Translations under genes and position numbers: made by a program
Notes under the pieces: model-generated
Told to the model about the DNA's origin: nothing
Seen by the model: the letters and a program-made list of their open reading frames with translations, nothing else
The model's database searches: none
Source: Mycolicibacterium chitae
GTDB taxonomy: Bacteria; Actinomycetota; Actinomycetes; Mycobacteriales; Mycobacteriaceae
Direction of reading: 5' to 3'
Length of the DNA: 64,000 nt
Assembly: GCF_900637205.1 (NCBI RefSeq)
Contig: NZ_LR134355.1
Location: 1,612,001 to 1,676,000 of the forward strand
In this document: in pieces, positions 58,890 to 64,000 of the stretch
Layout: each line of letters starts with the position of its first letter
How positions within the stretch are numbered: position 1 is the stretch's first letter

Positions 58890-59528
58890 GTGAAACGGCT
58901 GGGCGTGATGGGGGGGACCTTCGATCCCATTCACAACGGGCACCTGGTCGCGGCCAGCGAGGTGGCCGACCTGTTCGGCCTCGACGAGGTGGTGTTCGTC
59001 CCCACCGGACAGCCCTGGCAGAAGCACGGCCGATCGGTGACCGCGGCCGAGGACCGCTACCTGATGACGGTGATCGCCACCGCGTCCAACCCGCGCTTCA
59101 CGGTCAGCCGGGTCGACATCGACCGCGGCGGCCCGACCTACACCAAGGACACCCTGCGCGACCTCAAGGCCGCCAACGCCGACACCGAGCTGTACTTCAT
59201 CACTGGCGCCGACGCGCTGGCGTCGATCCTGAGCTGGCAGAACTGGGAGGAGATGTTCTCCCTGGCCCGGTTCATCGGGGTCAGCCGACCCGGCTTCGAA
59301 CTCGACAGCAAGCACATCACCGAGGCCATGTCCGAACTGCCCGCCGAGGCGCTGACCCTCGTCGAGATCCCCGCGCTGGCGATCTCGTCCACCGACTGCC
59401 GCAACCGCGCCGCGCAATCGCGGCCCATCTGGTACCTGGTACCGGACGGTGTGGTGCAGTACGTCGCCAAGCGGGCGCTGTACCGCAGCCATCCGACCGC
59501 CGTTCCGATCCCCGAGGTGAACCCATGA
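58890..59528 (+). CDS. nadD: Nicotinate-nucleotide adenylyltransferase
   Basis: 212 aa. Nucleotidyltransferase motif [21 protein letters not shown] and the C-terminal [28 protein letters not shown]. Makes nicotinate adenine dinucleotide, the substrate of NadE. GTG 58890 rather than the ATG 51 bp upstream, which lies inside the hairpin. Overlaps rsfS by 4 bp. Confidence 0.94.
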   Translation: MKRLGVMGGTFDPIHNGHLVAASEVADLFGLDEVVFVPTGQPWQKHGRSVTAAEDRYLMTVIATASNPRFTVSRVDIDRGGPTYTKDTLRDLKAANADTELYFITGADALASILSWQNWEEMFSLARFIGVSRPGFELDSKHITEAMSELPAEALTLVEIPALAISSTDCRNRAAQSRPIWYLVPDGVVQYVAKRALYRSHPTAVPIPEVNP

Positions 59529-59920
59529 CCGCGACCGACGAAGCCCTCGAGATGGCCGCCGTGGCCGCCCGCGCGGCCGCCGACAAACTCGCCGAGGACG
59601 TGGTGGTGATCGACGTCTCCGGTCAGCTGGTCATCACTGACTGCTTCGTGATCGCCACGGGCGCCAACGACCGTCAGGTCAACGCCATCGTCGACGAGGT
59701 CGAGGAGAAGATGCGCCAGGCCGGCAACAAGCCGGCGCGCCGCGAGGGCACCCGGGAGGGCCGCTGGGTCCTGCTCGACTACGTCGACGTGGTGGTGCAC
59801 ATCCAGCACCGCGACGAGCGCGAGTTCTACGCGCTGGACCGGCTGTGGAAGGACTGCCCGGTGGTGCCGGTGGACCTGGGTGATCGCCCCGGCGACGGAT
59901 CCGGCGAGGATCAGCAGTGA
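59525..59920 (+). CDS. rsfS: Ribosome silencing factor RsfS (Iojap/YbeB)
   Basis: 131 aa. DUF143 domain: [39 protein letters not shown] and [32 protein letters not shown]. Binds L14 and blocks subunit joining in starvation. Overlaps both neighbours by 4 bp. Confidence 0.95.
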   Translation: MTATDEALEMAAVAARAAADKLAEDVVVIDVSGQLVITDCFVIATGANDRQVNAIVDEVEEKMRQAGNKPARREGTREGRWVLLDYVDVVVHIQHRDEREFYALDRLWKDCPVVPVDLGDRPGDGSGEDQQ

Positions 59921-60585
59921 GGATCCGCCGACTGGTCATGCTGCGGCACGGCCAGACCGAGTACAACGCCGGCAGCCGGATGCAGGGCCAGCTGGACACC
60001 GACCTGTCCGAGTTGGGCCGCGCGCAGGCGGTCGCGGCCGCCGAGGTGCTGGGCAAGCGCCGGCCGCTGCTGATCGTGTCCTCGGATCTGCGCCGGGCCT
60101 ACGACACCGCGGTGACCCTCGGCGAGCAGGCCGGCGTGCCGGTCGAGGTCGACAAGCGGCTGCGCGAAACGCATCTGGGGGACTGGCAGGGGTTGACCCA
60201 CACCGAGGTCGACGCCCTGGCCCCGGGGGCGCGCCTGGCGTGGCGCGACGACGCCCGCTGGGCCCCGCACGGCGGGGAGAGTCGGGTGGATGTCGCCGAG
60301 CGCAGCGTGCCGCTGGTGACCGAACTCGTGGGCAGCCAACGGGATTGGGGTGCCGACGAATCCGATCGGCCGGTGGTGCTGGTGGCCCACGGCGGCCTGA
60401 TCGCCGCGCTGACCGCGGCCCTGCTCGGGATCCCGGTGGACAACTGGCCGATCCTGGGCGGGATGGGCAACGCCAGCTGGGTGCAGCTGGCCGGGCATTC
60501 GGCCCCGGACGCGGCCTTCGAGGGCATCCGGTGGCGCCTCGATGTCTGGAACGCCTCGGCGCAGGTGGCCAACGATGTCCTCTGA
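59917..60585 (+). CDS. gpgP: Glucosyl-3-phosphoglycerate phosphatase
   Basis: 222 aa histidine phosphatase. [30 protein letters not shown] (catalytic His in RHG) and [13 protein letters not shown]. By synteny with Rv2419c it dephosphorylates glucosyl-3-phosphoglycerate in methylglucose lipopolysaccharide synthesis. GTG start overlapping rsfS. Confidence 0.92.
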   Translation: MRIRRLVMLRHGQTEYNAGSRMQGQLDTDLSELGRAQAVAAAEVLGKRRPLLIVSSDLRRAYDTAVTLGEQAGVPVEVDKRLRETHLGDWQGLTHTEVDALAPGARLAWRDDARWAPHGGESRVDVAERSVPLVTELVGSQRDWGADESDRPVVLVAHGGLIAALTAALLGIPVDNWPILGGMGNASWVQLAGHSAPDAAFEGIRWRLDVWNASAQVANDVL

Positions 60586-61309
60586 TCCCGGGGCGCGCAA
60601 GACGCTGCTGGTGTTCGCCGACTCGCTGGCCTACTACGGACCGACCGGCGGACTGCCCTCCGACGACCCGCGCATCTGGCCCAATATCGTTGCCCGGCAG
60701 CTCGACTGGGATCTCGAACTGATCGGTCGGATCGGCTGGACCTGCCGCGACGTGTGGTGGGCCGCGACCCAGGACCCGCGCTCGTGGGCCGCGCTGCCGC
60801 GCGCGGGGGCGGTGGTCTTCGCGACCTGCGGCATGGATTCGCTGCCCTCGCCGCTGCCGACCGCGCTGCGCGAGTCGATCCGCTACGTCCGCCCGGCGCG
60901 CCTGCGCCGCTGGGTGCGCGACGGCTACGGGTGGTTGCAGCCGCGGCTGTCGCCGGTCGCGCGGCCCGCGCTGCCGCCGCACCTGACGGCCGAATACCTC
61001 GAGATGACCCGCGGCGCAATCGACTTCAACCGACCCGGCATCCCCATGGTCGCCACGCTGCCCAGCGTGCACACCGCCGACACCTACGGCAACTCGCACC
61101 GCGGCCGCGACGGTACCGTCGCGGCGATCACCTCCTGGGCGGCCGAGCACGACGTGCCGCTGGTGGACCTCAAGGAAGCCGTCGCCGACGAGATCTACGG
61201 CGGCCGGGGCAATCCCGACGGCATTCACTGGAACTTCGAGGCGCACGAGGCCGTCGCGGAGTTGATGCTCAAGGCGCTGGCCGTCGCGGTCGAGAAATCG
61301 GGCGGTTGA
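60575..61309 (+). CDS. octT: Diglucosylglycerate octanoyltransferase
   Basis: 244 aa SGNH-hydrolase-like protein: [26 protein letters not shown] (nucleophile region), [16 protein letters not shown], and [20 protein letters not shown] (Asp-x-x-His). Matches Rv2418c, which octanoylates the diglucosylglycerate made after GpgP. ATG 60575 overlaps gpgP by 11 bp. Confidence 0.9.
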   Translation: MSSDPGARKTLLVFADSLAYYGPTGGLPSDDPRIWPNIVARQLDWDLELIGRIGWTCRDVWWAATQDPRSWAALPRAGAVVFATCGMDSLPSPLPTALRESIRYVRPARLRRWVRDGYGWLQPRLSPVARPALPPHLTAEYLEMTRGAIDFNRPGIPMVATLPSVHTADTYGNSHRGRDGTVAAITSWAAEHDVPLVDLKEAVADEIYGGRGNPDGIHWNFEAHEAVAELMLKALAVAVEKSGG

Positions 61310-61312
61310 TCG

Positions 61313-62149
61313 GTGCCGGTCATAGTCGTCACCGACTCCGCCGCCCGGCTACCCACCGAACTTGCTGACGCACACGGTATCCGGGTGGTTCCGCTGCACA
61401 TCCTGCTCGACGGGGCGGATCTGCACGACGGGGTCGACGACGTACCGCCGGACATCCACGACCGGCAGGCCAGCACCGCCGGCGCCAGCCCGGAGGAACT
61501 ACGCACGGCCTATCGGCGGGCCCTGGCCGACAGCGACGGCGCGGGGGTGGTGGCGGTGCACCTGTCCGCCGCGCTGTCGAGCACGTTCGGCGCGGCACAG
61601 CAGGCCGCCGCCGAGGTGGGTCCCGAGGTGGCGGTGGTGGATTCCCGCTCGACGGCCATGGGCACCGGCTTCGTGGCGCTCGCCGCGGCCCGCGCGGCCG
61701 CTGCCGGCGCGGACCGTCACGCCGTTGCGGCCCAGGCGCATTCGGCGATCGGCCGCAGCCACGGCTACATCGTGGTGCACCGGCTGGACAATTTGCGGCG
61801 CAGCGGACGCATCGGCGGCGCGGCGGCCTGGCTGGGTACCGCGCTGTCGCTGAAGCCGCTGCTGCGCATCGACGACGGCAAACTGGTGCTGGCCCAACGG
61901 GTCCGGACGCCGAGCAAGGCGGTCGCGACCATGATCGACCGGGTCTGCGAGGTGGTGGGTCCGCGCGCGGCCGCGCTGGCGGTGCATCACGTGGCCAATC
62001 CCGACGGCGCCGACGAGGTGGCCGCCGTTCTGGCCGAACGCCTGCCGGCCTGCCCGCCGGCCCTGCGCAGCGAGCTGGGTCCGGTGCTGGCGTTGCATGT
62101 CGGCGCCGGTGCGGTCGCCGTCGTCGCCGACGTGCCCGAGGGCGAATAA
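61313..62149 (+). CDS. DegV-family fatty-acid-binding protein
   Basis: 278 aa. VIVVTDSAARLPTELADAHGIRVVPLHILLDG, SAALSSTFGAAQQAA, VVDSRSTAMGTGFVALAAA, HRLDNLRRSGRIGGAAAWLGTALSLKPLL are DegV hallmarks. Binds a fatty acid; may present acyl groups for phosphorylation or for the neighbouring OctT. GTG start 3 bp after octT. Confidence 0.92.
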   Translation: MPVIVVTDSAARLPTELADAHGIRVVPLHILLDGADLHDGVDDVPPDIHDRQASTAGASPEELRTAYRRALADSDGAGVVAVHLSAALSSTFGAAQQAAAEVGPEVAVVDSRSTAMGTGFVALAAARAAAAGADRHAVAAQAHSAIGRSHGYIVVHRLDNLRRSGRIGGAAAWLGTALSLKPLLRIDDGKLVLAQRVRTPSKAVATMIDRVCEVVGPRAAALAVHHVANPDGADEVAAVLAERLPACPPALRSELGPVLALHVGAGAVAVVADVPEGE

Positions 62150-62236
62150 CCCGCGGCTGTCCACAGCGCGGGCTTGCTCCACAGGAGCCGGCGGCGGGGG
62201 CGGCGAATGTCGCGGCGCGGTCCTAGCGTCGGCGGC

Positions 62237-63079
62237 ATGCCCCACGAAACACCCGCGGATCGGCTGCGCCGCCTCGACGGCCTCGACGTCGATCCGGACG
62301 CCGACGACACCGACGACGGTGACCCCCGGGACCTGCTGCCGCGCTGGTTGCCCGACGCCGACGCGGGCCACGACGGCACGCTGCGCGGCTGGATGGCCGC
62401 CGCGCGGGCGGACCCGGGCCGCGCCGGCGGGTTCGCGTTGGCCGGTGTCGCGGCCCTGGCGGTGCTGGTGACCGTATTCACCCTGATGCGCGACGACCCC
62501 ACCCCGGTGGCGTCGGCCAAGCTGCCGCCGGTGGAGATGGCGGCCTCGGCGAGCCCCGGCCCCAGCGCGAGTGCGCCCGCGCCGCCCCCGGATCAACCGG
62601 TGGTGGTCAGCGTCGTCGGCCTGGTGCAGCAGCCCGGGCTGGTCACGGTGGCGCCGGGGGCCCGGGTGGCCGACGCGCTGACCGCCGCCGGCGGCGCCCT
62701 GACCGGCGCCGACACCGTGGGGCTGAACCTGGCGCGCCACCTCAGCGACGGCGAACAGGTGGTGGTCGGCCTGTCGCCGGCGCCGGGCGCGCCGCCGGTC
62801 CTGGGCAGTTCGATCAGCGGCGGTCCCGCCCCGGGCGGCGGCGCCACCCCGGCCCCCGGTGCCCCGGCGGACGGCGACGATCCAGGGGCCCCGCTGGACC
62901 TCAACACCGCGACCGCCGCTCAGCTCGAGGAGCTGCCCGGCATCGGCCCGGTGACCGCGGCCGCCATCGTCGCGTGGCGCGAACAGCACGGGGGCTTCAC
63001 CGGCGTCGAGCAACTCGGGGAGGTCGACGGGATCGGGCCGGCGCGGCTGGAGCGGCTGCGCGACCAGGTTCGGGTGTGA
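62237..63079 (+). CDS. comEA: ComEA-type competence/DNA-binding protein
   Basis: 280 aa. Cytoplasmic N-terminus, one membrane helix (FALAGVAALAVLVTVFTLM), Pro/Ala linker, SLBB domain (VVVSVVGLVQQPGLVTVAPGARVADALTAAGG), Gly/Pro-rich linker and a helix-hairpin-helix domain (LDLNTATAAQLEELPGIGPVTAAAIVAWREQHGGF). Binds DNA outside the membrane for uptake. ATG 62237 is chosen; ATG 62207 is possible. Confidence 0.92.
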   Translation: MPHETPADRLRRLDGLDVDPDADDTDDGDPRDLLPRWLPDADAGHDGTLRGWMAAARADPGRAGGFALAGVAALAVLVTVFTLMRDDPTPVASAKLPPVEMAASASPGPSASAPAPPPDQPVVVSVVGLVQQPGLVTVAPGARVADALTAAGGALTGADTVGLNLARHLSDGEQVVVGLSPAPGAPPVLGSSISGGPAPGGGATPAPGAPADGDDPGAPLDLNTATAAQLEELPGIGPVTAAAIVAWREQHGGFTGVEQLGEVDGIGPARLERLRDQVRV

Positions 63080-64000
63080 ATGATCGCCCCGATCTGCGCC
63101 TGGTACCCGCGGCACTGGTCGCGTGGGCGATCACCGCCGCGGGCACCTACTGGAACCTCGGGGCCGCGTCGGCGGTGGTGTGCCTGGTCGTCGCGGCGGT
63201 GGCCGCCGTGCTGCGGGGCCGTATGCCGGCGGAGCGAGACACGGCCCGGGTGATCGGCGCGGTCGTGACCACCGCGGCGCTGGTGGGAGTAGGCTTTGGC
63301 CTGGCGATCAGCCTGCGCGCCAACAGTATTCGCACCCATCCGGTGGTCGACCGGTACGGCACCACGGCGACCGTGACGGTGGTGGCCGCCGAATCGCCGC
63401 TGTCCATCGGCAGTGGCCGGCTGTTGATCCGCGCCGATTTGCGCCAAGTCGACGACCTGCGCACCCGGGGCCGGGTGGTGGTGTTCGCGCCCGTGCTGCA
63501 ATACCACGCGGTCACCGCGGGGCAGCCGCTGCGCTTTCGCGCCCGGGTCACCCCGCCCGGCCGCCGCGACCTCACCGTCGCGGCGCTCAACGCCTCTGGC
63601 GAACCCACCCTCGGCGAACCCTCGGCGCTGCAGCGCGCGGCGGCCACCGTGCGCGCGCGGCTGGCCGCGCGGGCCCGGGAGGTCCTGCCCGCCGATCAGG
63701 CCGCGATGCTGCCCGCGCTGGTCCTCGGCGACACCTCCGCGGTGCCGCCGGCGGCCACAAGGGAGTTCCGCATCGCCGGGCTGACCCACCTGACCGCGGT
63801 CTCGGGCGCCAACGTCACGATCGTCTGCGGGGCGGTGCTGCTGGGCGCGGGGCTGCTCGGCCCGCGGAGCGCGGTCGTGCTCGCCGCCGTCGCGCTCGTG
63901 GCGTTCGTGGTGGTGGTGCAGCCGACCGCCAGCGTGCTGCGGGCCGCGGTGATGGGGGCCATCGCGCTGCTGGCGCTGTTGACCGCGCGGCGCCGCCAGG
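63076..64000 (+). CDS. comEC: ComEC/Rec2 DNA-uptake channel, N-terminal part (runs off window)
   Basis: GTG 63076 overlaps the comEA stop (GTGA) and the frame stays open to the end. Two N-terminal membrane segments are followed by a soluble OB-like region and the Competence domain motif FRIAGLTHLTAVSGANVTIVCGAVLLGAGLLG. About 308 residues are visible. Forms the channel for single-stranded DNA with ComEA as receptor. Confidence 0.9.
   Translation, partial: MNDRPDLRLVPAALVAWAITAAGTYWNLGAASAVVCLVVAAVAAVLRGRMPAERDTARVIGAVVTTAALVGVGFGLAISLRANSIRTHPVVDRYGTTATVTVVAAESPLSIGSGRLLIRADLRQVDDLRTRGRVVVFAPVLQYHAVTAGQPLRFRARVTPPGRRDLTVAALNASGEPTLGEPSALQRAAATVRARLAARAREVLPADQAAMLPALVLGDTSAVPPAATREFRIAGLTHLTAVSGANVTIVCGAVLLGAGLLGPRSAVVLAAVALVAFVVVVQPTASVLRAAVMGAIALLALLTARRRQ

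Overview
This is a high-GC actinobacterial chromosome segment, almost certainly from a mycobacterium and most likely a rapidly growing Mycolicibacterium. Gene order on both flanks matches the M. tuberculosis Rv2457c (clpX) to Rv2414c (comEC) block. The window also holds MmpS/MmpL, hemophore, DUF732 and Rpf genes, GpgP/OctT of methylglucose lipopolysaccharide synthesis, and many leaderless promoters. No tRNA, rRNA or CRISPR array was seen.

Layout. 1-3.3 kb: protein quality control (end of tig, clpP1, clpP2, clpX). 3.3-28.5 kb: an accessory block that replaces the short clpX-korA interval of slow growers. It holds fdhD and a formate-dehydrogenase-like molybdoenzyme, two small exported proteins, an mmpS-mmpL-small exported protein operon, a myo-inositol catabolic operon (iolC, aldolase, iolB, iolD, iolG) with a GntR regulator and a divergent sugar ABC transporter, an IS110-family element, a hemophore gene, and a second cyclitol/sugar-type operon (phyH-gfo-iolE-like-gfo) with a divergent LacI regulator. 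28.5-64 kb: the conserved core: korAB, mobA, an rpf gene with a long structured leader, a FAD monooxygenase, a saccharopine-dehydrogenase-like gene, a DUF937 gene, valS-folC-DUF4233, an M15 peptidase lipoprotein, ndk, rne, rplU-rpmA-obg-proB, a tetR remnant beside a P450, sir2/nadE, rbsK/proA, a MoxR ATPase with its VWA partner, nadD-rsfS-gpgP-octT-degV, comEA and the start of comEC.

How the parts work together. The iol operon encodes most of the inositol pathway but lacks iolE and iolA. The missing iolE may be supplied by the IolE-like gene in the second operon, 7 kb away. A 22-bp sequence is repeated exactly upstream of iolC and upstream of the ABC transporter, flanking the GntR gene, and looks like its operator. 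CRP-type boxes (TGTGA-N6-TCACA) lie near mmpS, the ABC transporter and rpf, which suggests cAMP-linked carbon control over the accessory block and resuscitation.

The most notable points are the oxygenase-containing second operon, the structured rpf leader with CRP-like boxes, the paired GntR operators, a perfect 20-bp palindrome before korAB, the truncated tetR against a P450, a family of related intergenic palindromes, and two divergent leaderless promoter pairs.
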